A stretch of DNA of 8,718 nt from Firmicutes bacterium UBA7523 (lineage in GTDB: Bacteria > Bacillota > Dethiobacteria > Dethiobacterales > Dethiobacteraceae). Below, in pieces: positions 1 through 6,486 of the stretch. The notes under the pieces were generated by a model, which made no database searches, was not told where the DNA came from, and saw only the letters and a list, made by a program, of their open reading frames with translations. The stretch is taken from the NCBI GenBank assembly GCA_002479415.1, contig DLMZ01000013.1:1-8718 (forward strand). The letters are read 5' to 3'. Made by a program: the position numbers and the translations under genes. Position 1 is the first letter of the stretch, and every line of letters begins with the position of its first letter.

Positions 1-27
1 GAGCCAGGATCAAACTCTCCGTAAAGT
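1..27 (-). rRNA. rrs: 16S rRNA, 5' end only (runs off the left edge)
   Basis: The first 20 bases are the reverse complement of GGAGAGTTTGATCCTGGCTC, the near-universal bacterial 16S 5' sequence (the classic 27F primer site). The gene is read leftwards and only its start lies in the window. The mature 5' end is placed about 7 bases upstream of GGAGAG by comparison with Bacillus and is approximate. The two promoters and boxA upstream confirm that this is the head of an rRNA operon. Confidence 0.97.
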
Positions 28-219
28 ATTTAAGGCATATGCCTTGTTTACGAATGTTGATTGGCTCCAATTTTGTTCTTGAAGCGTTGTTCGCCCGGTT
101 CAAGCACTCTCGCACTTGCCTCGACGAAACGTTTTTACATCTTACCGATGTGTACTTCGCTTGGCGTTTCCTGTTCAGTTTTCAAAGAGCTCTTAAGTCG
201 TTTGCCGCATCACAGCGAC
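28..219 (-). other. 16S rRNA precursor leader
   Basis: This transcribed spacer lies between the predicted P2 start (near 219-220) and mature 16S. It contains boxA at 179-190 and a perfect 14-bp palindrome AAGGCATATGCCTT at 32-45, directly upstream of the mature 5' end. Bases 20-25 and 47-52 (cgtaaa/tttacg) can pair around that palindrome. Leaders of this kind pair with the 16S 3' flank to form an RNase processing stalk, but that partner is outside the window. I see no protein gene here; the short plus-strand ORFs have no ribosome binding site and lie antisense to the leader. Confidence 0.75.
179..190 (-). promoter_or_regulatory. rRNA boxA antitermination element
   Basis: On the minus strand this reads GCTCTTTGAAAA, followed by CTGAACAG, matching the Firmicutes boxA consensus found in rRNA leaders. 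NusB/NusE bind it in the transcript to load the antitermination complex. It sits about 30-40 nt downstream of the P2 start, as expected. Confidence 0.85.
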
Positions 220-225
220 CTTCTT

Positions 226-254
226 ATAGTATCACAGTTTTGAGCTGTTGTCAA
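226..254 (-). promoter_or_regulatory. rRNA promoter P2 (proximal)
   Basis: The -35 is TTGACA (249-254, perfect), the spacer is 17 bp and the -10 is TACTAT (226-231). Predicted transcription starts with G near 219-220. Directly upstream (about 257-280) the minus strand carries two long A-runs that would act as an UP element. Initiation with G is the arrangement through which Bacillus rRNA promoters sense GTP; extending that to this organism is inference. Confidence 0.85.
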
Positions 255-319
255 ACATTTTTTTGATTCTTTTTTTTCTCATCTCTGGGAAAGAAGGTGC
301 TCGTTCAGGCGACTTGACT

Positions 320-348
320 ATCTTAACACATTACACTTGGTTTGTCTA
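320..348 (-). promoter_or_regulatory. rRNA promoter P1 (distal)
   Basis: The -35 is TAGACA (343-348), the spacer is 17 bp and the -10 is TAAGAT (320-325), with a G-start possible near 313. It lies 94 bp upstream of P2, close to the P1-P2 spacing of Bacillus rrn operons. An A-rich stretch (351-357) lies just upstream. The hexamers are weaker than those of P2. Confidence 0.6.
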
Positions 349-387
349 GCACTTTTTTCAGTTATTCTGTTGCATTTATTTTGTTTC

Positions 388-422
388 ATGTTCGCTGGAA
401 TATTCAGCATTCCAGCGAACAT
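388..422. repeat. 13-bp perfect inverted repeat between lysS and rrn P1
   Basis: The arms ATGTTCGCTGGAA (388-400) and TTCCAGCGAACAT (410-422) pair perfectly around a 9-nt loop. It is the only strong structure in the 349-563 gap, which is otherwise AT-rich and without genes. It lies downstream of lysS, so it could mark the 3' end of the greA-lysS transcript, but neither strand has the T-run of an intrinsic terminator after it. A dispersed palindromic repeat or a protein-binding site are alternatives. Confidence 0.8.
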
Positions 423-563
423 AACTATATCACTTTAAATAGTGAAAAACAAGGCGTAATTAACATGAATATTACTAATATACTGTTTTCAACACACAAT
501 AATCAGGCATTCTGCTGTTATTCTACGTTTTTCTTCAAAAATTACTGGCATTCATTACCTTCA

Positions 564-2036
564 TTATTCCTTGTGACGCATAGTGGGAAAGAGAATTACA
601 TCTCTTATTGACGGAGAGTCGGTCAGCATCATTATTAAACGGTCGATTCCAATACCAAGCCCTCCTGTAGGAGGCATGCCGTACTCAAGCGCCATTAAAA
701 AATCTTCATCCAGCATTTGAGCCTCTTCATCGCCGGCTTCTCTTTTTGCAACCTGCTGCTCAAATCTCCGCCTTTGGTCGTCCGGGTCATTTAATTCGGT
801 AAAGGCGTTGGCAATTTCACTGCCGGCCATAAATGCTTCAAAGCGATATGTCATAGACGGATCATCTGCTTTGCGCTTTGCAAGAGGAGAAACTTCAATA
901 GGATAGTCTACAATGAATGTGGGCTGGAATAAGTGCTTTTCCACATATTCTTCAAAGATTTCGTTCATTAATTCTCCGCGTACAGCGCCTTTCTTAACAT
1001 CCATTCCTTTTTGCCGTGCCGCATTCTGAGCTTCTTCATCTGTGGAGATTTGATCAAAATCTATATTGGCGTACTTCCGTATTGCCTCAATCATAGTCAA
1101 ACGGGGCCAAGGCGGAGTCAAGTCCAATTCTTTCTCCATATATGTAACAGTTTGCACACCCAAAACCTTCTGGGCTACAGTAGCAATAAGCTCTTCTGTT
1201 AAACGCATCATATCATTATAATCAGCATGCGCCTGATAAATCTCTACAGAAGTGAACTCCGGATTGTGCTTAGTAGAAATCCCCTCATTACGGAAGATAC
1301 GTCCAAGCTCGTACACCTTGTCCATTCCACCCACAATCAAGCGCTTTAAGTGCAGCTCCGTAGCAATTCGAAGATATAGATTCATATCTAATGCATTATG
1401 ATGCGTAGTAAACGGACGAGCTGTTGCACCGCCGGCGATGGAATGCATCATCGGCGTCTCAACCTCAAGGAAATCTTGTTCATTTAAATAATTGCGGATT
1501 TCTTGCACAAGCTTACTGCGCAACACAAACACTTTTTTTACTTCCGGGCTTACTATTAAGTCCAGATAACGCTGCCGATACCGCAAATCAACATTGGTAA
1601 GGCCATGCCACTTCTCCGGCAAAGGACGCAGAGCTTTAACCAAAGGCCGAAATGTCTTAACTGCCACCGTTATCTCGCCGCGTCGCGTACGAAACACTTC
1701 TCCGGTTAGGCCAATAATATCGCCAATGTCAAACAGCTCAAAAATTTCGTATTCACTTTCGCCAATATCATCTTGCCGGACATAGATTTGAATTTGACCA
1801 CTCTTATCCTGCAAGTTCGCAAAAGAAGCTTTGCCATGTGCGCGTATTGTGATTAAGCGTCCTGACAGCGCTACCTGTTGGCCCTCGGGAATATCCCCAG
1901 ACGAGCCAAAACGGCCGAGTATATCGGCCGCATAATCAGTAACATCGTACTTTTCACCATACGGTTCCACACCTAATTCTTTTAACTTAGCCAGCTTTTG
2001 TCGGCGAATAGCCTCCTGCTCACTATAATTCTCCAT
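564..2036 (-). CDS. lysS: Lysyl-tRNA synthetase, class II
   Basis: This enzyme charges tRNA-Lys with lysine using ATP, in the cytoplasm, as a homodimer. The 490-aa product is slightly shorter than typical bacterial LysS (about 500 aa) and appears complete. The N-terminal OB-fold anticodon-binding domain spans about residues 55-140. The class II catalytic core follows: motif 1 around 188-206 (FLEVETPMM), motif 2 around 246-265 (GRIFRNEGI then HNPEFTSVE) and motif 3 around 458-470 (GGLGIGIDRL). The ATG start is preceded by an imperfect ribosome site GGTGG with a 7-nt gap. It follows greA by 32 nt and is most likely cotranscribed from the promoter at 2742-2770. There is no T-box upstream. The position just before the rRNA operon matches Bacillus. 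Confidence 0.98.
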   Translation of the reverse strand: MENYSEQEAIRRQKLAKLKELGVEPYGEKYDVTDYAADILGRFGSSGDIPEGQQVALSGRLITIRAHGKASFANLQDKSGQIQIYVRQDDIGESEYEIFELFDIGDIIGLTGEVFRTRRGEITVAVKTFRPLVKALRPLPEKWHGLTNVDLRYRQRYLDLIVSPEVKKVFVLRSKLVQEIRNYLNEQDFLEVETPMMHSIAGGATARPFTTHHNALDMNLYLRIATELHLKRLIVGGMDKVYELGRIFRNEGISTKHNPEFTSVEIYQAHADYNDMMRLTEELIATVAQKVLGVQTVTYMEKELDLTPPWPRLTMIEAIRKYANIDFDQISTDEEAQNAARQKGMDVKKGAVRGELMNEIFEEYVEKHLFQPTFIVDYPIEVSPLAKRKADDPSMTYRFEAFMAGSEIANAFTELNDPDDQRRRFEQQVAKREAGDEEAQMLDEDFLMALEYGMPPTGGLGIGIDRLIMMLTDSPSIRDVILFPTMRHKE

Positions 2037-2068
2037 AATTACACCACCAAACTTATACTATATACTAC

Positions 2069-2542
2069 TTAAAGTATTTTCACTATTTGATACTTCAGCA
2101 TGCCGGCCGGAACGGCAACTTCAACAATATCACTGATTTTCTTGCCTAAAATTGCTTTGCCTACCGGCGATTCGTTAGAAATTTTATTTTCCGTGGGGTT
2201 AGCTTCTGCAGACCCTACAATAGTATAATGAAAATCCTCATCATACTCTATATCCTTTAGCAGCACAGTAGAGCCGATGCCAACAGTTTCTGTATTTACG
2301 TCACTGTCATCGATTAATCGCACGTTTCGCAGCATTTTTTCAAGAGTTATAATTCTTCCCTCAATAAATGCCTGCTCATTCTTTGCATCCTCATATTCGG
2401 AGTTCTCTGAAATATCCCCAAAAGAAATTGCCGTCTTAATCCTGTCAGCAACTTCACGACGCTTAATAGACTTCAAATGTTCCAGCTCTTTTTCCAGCTT
2501 TACGAGGCCCTTCTGTGTAAGGATTACTTCTTTGCTAGGCAT
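2069..2542 (-). CDS. greA: Transcript cleavage/elongation factor GreA
   Basis: GreA enters the RNA polymerase secondary channel and stimulates cleavage of backtracked transcripts so elongation can resume. The 157-aa length is standard. The N-terminal coiled-coil hairpin covers about residues 8-75 and carries the acidic tip: D43 and E46 (in FGDISENSEY) correspond to the catalytic D41/E44 pair of E. coli GreA. The family signature EYEDAKNEQAFIEGRI follows. The C-terminal FKBP-like domain spans about 82-157, with the conserved ESPVGKAILGKK segment. The ATG has a strong AAAGGAG site (2552-2558) with a 9-nt gap. It is the first gene after a consensus promoter, with a long structured leader, and is followed by lysS. 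Confidence 0.97.
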   Translation of the reverse strand: MPSKEVILTQKGLVKLEKELEHLKSIKRREVADRIKTAISFGDISENSEYEDAKNEQAFIEGRIITLEKMLRNVRLIDDSDVNTETVGIGSTVLLKDIEYDEDFHYTIVGSAEANPTENKISNESPVGKAILGKKISDIVEVAVPAGMLKYQIVKIL

Positions 2543-2565
2543 TGTTGTTCGCTCCTTTGACGCAT

Positions 2566-2706
2566 TTTGAACACTACACTCTCCAATATATTCTTACCCA
2601 CAGCGATACATTCTCCTATTTAAGACGAGAACGAATCGCCCCTCGGCGATTCAAGATTCAAAATAACAACATTTGTTTTCCCTATTATGGCTTGTAGTGT
2701 TGCAAA
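2566..2706 (-). ncRNA. Candidate structured leader RNA upstream of greA
   Basis: The greA transcript should begin near 2735, leaving about 190 nt untranslated. Within it a long-range stem can form: nine pairs AACACTACA/TGTAGTGTT (2693-2701 with 2570-2578), then a bulged base at 2702 and four more pairs TTTG/CAAA (2703-2706 with 2566-2569). It encloses a perfect 8-bp GC-rich hairpin, GAATCGCC-GAGG-GGCGATTC (2633-2652), and directly beside it a 5-bp hairpin TTCTC/GAGAA (2611-2631) whose 3' arm covers an internal AGGAG. A weak AU hairpin (AACAA/TTGTT) lies further upstream in the transcript. The closing stem ends 7 nt before the greA ribosome site. I recognise no known riboswitch or T-box. Pairing was found by eye, not by an energy calculation. 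Confidence 0.5.
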
Positions 2707-2741
2707 TATAAGCTGTGCGGACTTGCAATTTTTTCTAGTCC

Positions 2742-2770
2742 ATTATAAATCACGTTAATGCCTTTGTCAA
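2742..2770 (-). promoter_or_regulatory. Perfect consensus sigma-A promoter for greA-lysS
   Basis: The -35 is TTGACA (2765-2770) and the -10 is TATAAT (2742-2747), separated by exactly 17 bp, so both hexamers match the consensus fully. The predicted start is near 2735-2736. It lies in the gap after the acyl-ACP reductase-like gene, so greA-lysS can be transcribed independently of the upstream genes. No terminator is visible between that gene and this promoter, so readthrough is also possible. Confidence 0.9.
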
Positions 2771-2802
2771 ACTGATAATATTACCAAGATATTTACACCC
2801 GG

Positions 2803-3891
2803 CTACTCAAAAGGCACTATTCTTTCTGCGTTACGTTTAGCATTTTGCTTAATGGCAGCAATCTGCTCTTCTGAAATAGCTCGCTCAAAACTACGGAAGC
2901 CTGCCAGTTTAAACCCGTGCTTTTCAGCTAATCGTGAAATCTCATCAACTTGCGATACGGAAAGATCTCTGCCAAGCGTAAAAGACTCGAACTTTCCCTC
3001 TAAAGCAAGAATCATTGTTTCTGCCATACAAGCATATGACGTTTTAAGGGGGAACCCGAAGTTTAAGCCAAAGTCCACATCACCGGGAACCTCAACAACT
3101 CCTCCCTCAATAACCAAAATGTCATTGCGAAAAGCTGCACGCTTAGAAACGTCACGGGGCCGGGCTACATCACAGACAACAGCCCCTGGCTTAAGGTCAT
3201 CCACATCAATGACAGCCTCTGCTGACCCTGTAACCGCAATAATAATATCGGCGCTTTGCACACAACGCTTAACATCCGAGGAAACCTTAGCAGCAAGCCC
3301 ATTCTCATTTAGAATACGTGCTGCCAAGCTATCTAATTTATTTTTATCTCTGGCCAAAAGGGTAAGGAAGCGCACATCCCTGGCAAGTATCCTGGCACAG
3401 ACACTGCCTATGGCCCCTGTGGCTCCTACAATTAATACTTCGGCTTGCTGAAGGTCGATTCCCATCATCTGCGCAGCCTTTTTTGTGCCTTGAATCGCCG
3501 TAGCCACCGTATAGCTATTTCCGGAGGTAACTGCTATATTTAAGTTTTTTGCAACTGTTATTCCCGCATCTCCCACAACCGATGTCATAGCTCCGAGGCC
3601 AACGATTTTAGCCCCTAGCTTTTCCGCAACTTTTCCAGCTTTAATAATTTTGCTTATCACTTTATCTTCCGGCATGGACACCATCTGCTTCGAAGTTAAA
3701 GGGCAAGAAACGAAGTGCCCTGTTACTTCCGCATGCTCGGAACGCACACCGGTTATCTCTGACACTACAAACGGTGGCAACGCTTTAACAATTGCTTCTG
3801 TAACAGGAGCAGGCCAGCTACGCATAAATTTCAGCTTTCTAAATACGTCGTCTAATTCAATGGGGTGAATAATAAAAGCAAAGTCGCCCAT
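2803..3891 (-). CDS. Long-chain acyl-ACP reductase (AAR)-like protein
   Basis: The 362-aa protein resembles cyanobacterial acyl-ACP reductase, which reduces fatty acyl-ACP to fatty aldehyde with NADPH. Similar features occur in the same order: LPPFVVSEIT near residue 38, GLGAMTSVV near 98, TSGNSYTVA near 122, the Rossmann loop VGATGAIGS at 155-163, EGGVVEVPGDVDF near 262, and SYACMAETMILALEG at 285-299. C288 aligns with the catalytic, acyl-accepting cysteine of the Synechococcus enzyme (C294, from memory). Length is close to that enzyme (about 341 aa), with an extra basic C-terminal tail. Automated annotation may call it a shikimate/quinate dehydrogenase because of the Rossmann fold. It follows the 300-aa gene by 9 nt, and its AGGAGG site (3897-3902) overlaps that gene's stop. 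Substrate and role here are unproven; no aldehyde decarbonylase is nearby. Confidence 0.75.
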   Translation of the reverse strand: MGDFAFIIHPIELDDVFRKLKFMRSWPAPVTEAIVKALPPFVVSEITGVRSEHAEVTGHFVSCPLTSKQMVSMPEDKVISKIIKAGKVAEKLGAKIVGLGAMTSVVGDAGITVAKNLNIAVTSGNSYTVATAIQGTKKAAQMMGIDLQQAEVLIVGATGAIGSVCARILARDVRFLTLLARDKNKLDSLAARILNENGLAAKVSSDVKRCVQSADIIIAVTGSAEAVIDVDDLKPGAVVCDVARPRDVSKRAAFRNDILVIEGGVVEVPGDVDFGLNFGFPLKTSYACMAETMILALEGKFESFTLGRDLSVSQVDEISRLAEKHGFKLAGFRSFERAISEEQIAAIKQNAKRNAERIVPFE

Positions 3892-3900
3892 TATATCCTC

Positions 3901-4803
3901 CTAAGTGTTTAAGTGTGTAATTCTTGGCGTAAAATCTATAATACTCAATAGATGTTCATATTCTTGCGCCGTTAACTCTTTATCCTTACCGGATACGGCC
4001 ACCAGCAACGCTTCCATCACATTGGTGCCGAAAGAACGTCCGTTTAATTCCGGTGTAGTTGTAATTAATGTTTTTACGCCTCGAGATCTTAACATAGCAA
4101 CATCATCAGGCGTTGTAGTGTTAGTAATAATAGACTTTCCTTTCATATTATCCGGCATATATCGACGAATAAAATGAAAATCACCGGCAATAATATCCGC
4201 CTTGGCAAAAAGCTCAGGCGCTTTCGGTTTATTCTCCTCTTGCTTTTTACCAGTGGGATATATCATCGATAAGGGCAGCTGGCAAATTATTGGAGCTAGC
4301 CAACGGGCCATGTAATCCAATGCTTTTAATGAATGAAGAGGAATTGGAATTCCTACGGTGAAAATCAAATCGCCGTATGTTAGCCGGCAGCCTGCTTCAT
4401 CCAGCGCCTCCGCCATGCCGAAGCGGTCTGCTCCAGACATCATTAGCACTCGGGGGCTATTATGTAAGATTTCGCTATTGTCCTTCAGGTAGCGAATAAC
4501 TTTCCGTTCCAGCGTATTTTTTAAACCGGAGCCATCAACTATAGGAGTCTTTTTTGCGGCAAGCACCACCTTTTTTGCCTCGCGCAAGGTATACCGCCTC
4601 TTTCCGGCATAAACATAAAGATCCATACCGCCAAGGCCAAAAGCATCTACTTTTCCGTCAAGCTCTGAAATCATTTTAATCATCTCCGGCATGTTTCCGT
4701 CTGTACCAATACGTTCAACACGGCAACTAAACCCTGCAACATCGATATCAACCGCATGGTTGCGTTTAGAAGAACCAAGGCTGATGCTAACAACTCTTTT
4801 CAT
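3901..4803 (-). CDS. Uncharacterised 300-aa protein partnered with the AAR-like gene
   Basis: I cannot assign a function. As I recall, similar Firmicutes proteins carry the name 'quinate 5-dehydrogenase', but I see no canonical shikimate/quinate dehydrogenase signature or clear Rossmann GxGxxG motif, so that name should not be trusted. Conserved-looking, glycine-rich segments are DAFGLGGMDLYVYAGKRRYT (53-72), TPIVDGSGLKNTLE (86-99), VLMMSGADRFGMAEAL (119-134) and the C-terminal TTTPELNGRSFGTNVMEALL (248-267). There is no signal peptide; it appears cytoplasmic. The ATG has a GAGGAA-type site. It starts 18 nt after the HTH gene and ends 9 nt before the AAR-like gene, so the three are very probably one operon and may act in one pathway. 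Confidence 0.7.
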   Translation of the reverse strand: MKRVVSISLGSSKRNHAVDIDVAGFSCRVERIGTDGNMPEMIKMISELDGKVDAFGLGGMDLYVYAGKRRYTLREAKKVVLAAKKTPIVDGSGLKNTLERKVIRYLKDNSEILHNSPRVLMMSGADRFGMAEALDEAGCRLTYGDLIFTVGIPIPLHSLKALDYMARWLAPIICQLPLSMIYPTGKKQEENKPKAPELFAKADIIAGDFHFIRRYMPDNMKGKSIITNTTTPDDVAMLRSRGVKTLITTTPELNGRSFGTNVMEALLVAVSGKDKELTAQEYEHLLSIIDFTPRITHLNT

Positions 4804-4821
4804 GCAAGCCGCTTCCTCTCT

Positions 4822-5343
4822 TTATACAAATTGCAATATAACCTCTTCGGCAGCCTGCGGCTCAAGGTAAACATCCCCCCGAATTGGAGTCTCCCCTATA
4901 TCTACAGCAAACACTTCACTGTCCAAAAGCGCCTCTGCCAACCGGCTCCATTTTGAAGAACAAAACATAATCACAGTATCACACTCTCTAAAACGCTCAA
5001 CTATTGCCATCACTTGATTAAAAAAGTCCAGGCCGCTGCGCTGCTCAACCAGCTGCCAGCGCTCTTCATCATTTAAAACTACATACTGCTCTATACCGTA
5101 ACGTTCAATTAATACCAACAATTCTTCCTTATTGGAAACAGGAAAAGCAAGAAGGCCTATTTGGCCGCCTTTTCTGATACAGCCAATGGTTTCCAAACGT
5201 GAAATAAATGTTCTGTCCAAATTCATCTTAGCCGCAACTTCTTGTTGCGAAAAGCCCTCATTACGCAACTCCAAAATCTTGCGCACAGCTTCATGAATTT
5301 TAGCCAAATTTATTAATTTATCACCGATACGAATTAAATTCAT
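4822..5343 (-). CDS. Helix-turn-helix protein, probable regulator of the AAR-like operon
   Basis: The protein has 173 aa from the ATG at 5343. Residues 31-54 (GFSQQEVAAKM then DRTFISRLETIG) form a clear Cro/C1-like helix-turn-helix. The rest, about residues 60-173, is a predicted alpha/beta domain I do not recognise; it could bind a ligand. I prefer the ATG with an overlapping GGTGGAG site. An in-frame TTG at 5379 would add 12 residues, but it falls at or upstream of the transcript start predicted from the promoter at 5381-5409. It is first in a three-gene run and lies just below a promoter with palindromes, which suggests autoregulation; that role is inferred from position. Confidence 0.75.
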   Translation of the reverse strand: MNLIRIGDKLINLAKIHEAVRKILELRNEGFSQQEVAAKMNLDRTFISRLETIGCIRKGGQIGLLAFPVSNKEELLVLIERYGIEQYVVLNDEERWQLVEQRSGLDFFNQVMAIVERFRECDTVIMFCSSKWSRLAEALLDSEVFAVDIGETPIRGDVYLEPQAAEEVILQFV

Positions 5344-5368
5344 TAGCTCCACCCATAATGTGCACAGA

Positions 5369-5380
5369 TTTGTATACAAA
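5369..5380. promoter_or_regulatory. Candidate operator palindrome at the HTH operon start
   Basis: TTTGTATACAAA is a perfect 12-bp palindrome lying at the predicted transcription start, just downstream of the candidate -10. A second perfect palindrome, TGTGCACA (5359-5366), follows 2 bp further downstream in the transcribed direction. Placement next to an HTH gene fits an autoregulatory operator; binding is not shown. Confidence 0.45.
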
Positions 5381-5409
5381 ATTTTACCCTATATTTACTT
5401 AGAACACAA
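5381..5409 (-). promoter_or_regulatory. Candidate promoter for the HTH / 300-aa / AAR-like operon
   Basis: The -10 is TAAAAT (5381-5386, five of six), the spacer is 17 bp and the -35 is TTGTGT (5404-5409, weak). It sits in the 77-bp gap after dusB. The poor -35 is compatible with an activated or moderately used promoter. It would start transcription near 5374-5375, just inside the TTTGTATACAAA palindrome. Confidence 0.45.
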
Positions 5410-5420
5410 GAGGCATCCGC

Positions 5421-6380
5421 TTAATTTTGACAAATACTCAACAATATTCCTCTCATTTCCTCTCTTCGTGAGGCCCGCATAACTTGATTGCGTATTTGCG
5501 CCGCACCTCTTACCCCTTTTAAATACCAAGCCACATGCTTTCGCATTTCTCGAACACCAATATATTCACCCTTAGACTCTATAACCATATCTAAGTGTCT
5601 AAGTACTAAAGACACTTTATCCTTAATATCCGCCTCAGGCAGCAATTCACCTGTTTCAAGATAGTGAATTGTTCGCTTAACCAGCCAAAGATTGCCTAGA
5701 ACTCCCCGGCCTAGCATTATGAAATCACAGCCTGTTTCAGCAAGCATGGCAGCTCCGTCTTCCGGCCGCCATATGTCTCCATTGCCGATTACCGGTATTT
5801 GCAATCGCTCCTTGACCTTTGCAATAATGGACCAATCAGCTCTGCCGCTATAACCCTGCTCCCTTGTCCTGCCGTGCACACTAACTGCCGCTGCGCCAGC
5901 TTCCTCCAAAGCAACAGCCAACTCCACTGCGTTAACAGATGAGCTGTCCCAGCCTTTGCGAATTTTAACTGTAACAGGGATACTAACTGCACTTTTTACT
6001 GCTTTTGTAATAGCAAACGCCTTTTCAGGATCGCGCATCAAAGCGCAGCCTTCACCCTTCCCGGCCACCTTTTTTACAGGACACCCCATGTTAATATCAA
6101 TTATATCAGGAGCTAGCTCTGCTGCCACCACAGCACCCTGGGCCATAATTTCCGGATCACTGCCAAACAACTGAAGAGCCAAAGGCTTCTCGCCACCGGT
6201 AAAAGAGGCTATTCTCAACGCTTCCCGCGGAGCGCATATTATACCCTTTGCGCTTACCATTTCCGTAAACACCAAAGCACAGCCCATCTCTTTAGCTAGT
6301 ATCCGAAACGGACTGTCTGTAACTCCGGCCATAGGAGCCAACACCACTCTATTTTTTAACGAAACATTCCCTATCTTCAT
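5421..6380 (-). CDS. dusB: tRNA-dihydrouridine synthase DusB
   Basis: This flavoenzyme reduces specific uridines of tRNA to dihydrouridine using FMN and NADPH. The 319-aa product has the expected TIM-barrel motifs: APMAGVTD at 15-22, DINMGCPVKKV at 95-105 with the catalytic C100, K139 in VTVKIRKGWD, HGRTREQGYSG at 169-179, GNGDI at 199-203 and GRGVLGNLW at 224-232 (usually GNPW; here proline is replaced by leucine). The C-terminal helical tRNA-binding domain carries MRKHVAWYLKG at 279-289. I chose the ATG at 6380, with an AAGGGG site about 7 nt upstream; an in-frame GTG at 6419 would add 13 residues that do not look like the family. It follows the XRE gene by 106 nt, as in the Bacillus yazB-yacF order. 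Confidence 0.96.
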   Translation of the reverse strand: MKIGNVSLKNRVVLAPMAGVTDSPFRILAKEMGCALVFTEMVSAKGIICAPREALRIASFTGGEKPLALQLFGSDPEIMAQGAVVAAELAPDIIDINMGCPVKKVAGKGEGCALMRDPEKAFAITKAVKSAVSIPVTVKIRKGWDSSSVNAVELAVALEEAGAAAVSVHGRTREQGYSGRADWSIIAKVKERLQIPVIGNGDIWRPEDGAAMLAETGCDFIMLGRGVLGNLWLVKRTIHYLETGELLPEADIKDKVSLVLRHLDMVIESKGEYIGVREMRKHVAWYLKGVRGAAQIRNQVMRASRREEMRGILLSICQN

Positions 6381-6433
6381 TTCATTCCCCTTAACAGCTT
6401 TTCTGGCTATAGTATACACGATAAACGCAGCAA

Positions 6434-6460
6434 AGGAGCCGGCAAATTGTCCCAGCTCCT
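6434..6460 (-). other. Small hairpin between the XRE gene and dusB
   Basis: The arms AGGAGC and GCTCCT (6434-6439 with 6455-6460) pair perfectly, with two further GG/CC pairs inside after a mismatch. The minus-strand sequence that follows, TTGCTGCGTTTAT, is only partly T-rich. It could be a weak terminator or attenuator before dusB, or a leader element; the evidence is thin. Confidence 0.3.
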
Positions 6461-6486
6461 GTGATGAATGACTTTACAAAATTCGC

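Noticed and set aside
388..422. Hairpin as an intrinsic terminator
   Set aside because: The sequence following it is not T-rich on either strand, so it is reported as a repeat/hairpin instead.
39..611. Short plus-strand ORFs (39-266, 61-243, 342-611)
   Set aside because: They lie antisense to the rRNA leader and promoters or span the hairpin and the lysS stop, have no ribosome binding site, and encode unremarkable low-complexity peptides.
2602..2685. Mini-ORFs in the greA leader (encoding MYRCG and MLLF) as leader peptides
   Set aside because: The first has a ribosome site too close to its ATG and the second only a weak AGGG; with 4-5 codons each, this is within chance.
2037..2802. T-box or lysine riboswitch controlling lysS or greA
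   Set aside because: No T-box sequence (AGGGTGGNACCGCG), no specifier loop and no terminator hairpin with a T-run; the greA leader structure does not match a lysine riboswitch that I recognise.
2852..3451. 199-aa plus-strand ORF antisense to the AAR-like gene
   Set aside because: It is a shadow of a well-supported gene: Ser/Thr/Ala-rich composition, no recognisable domain and no ribosome binding site.
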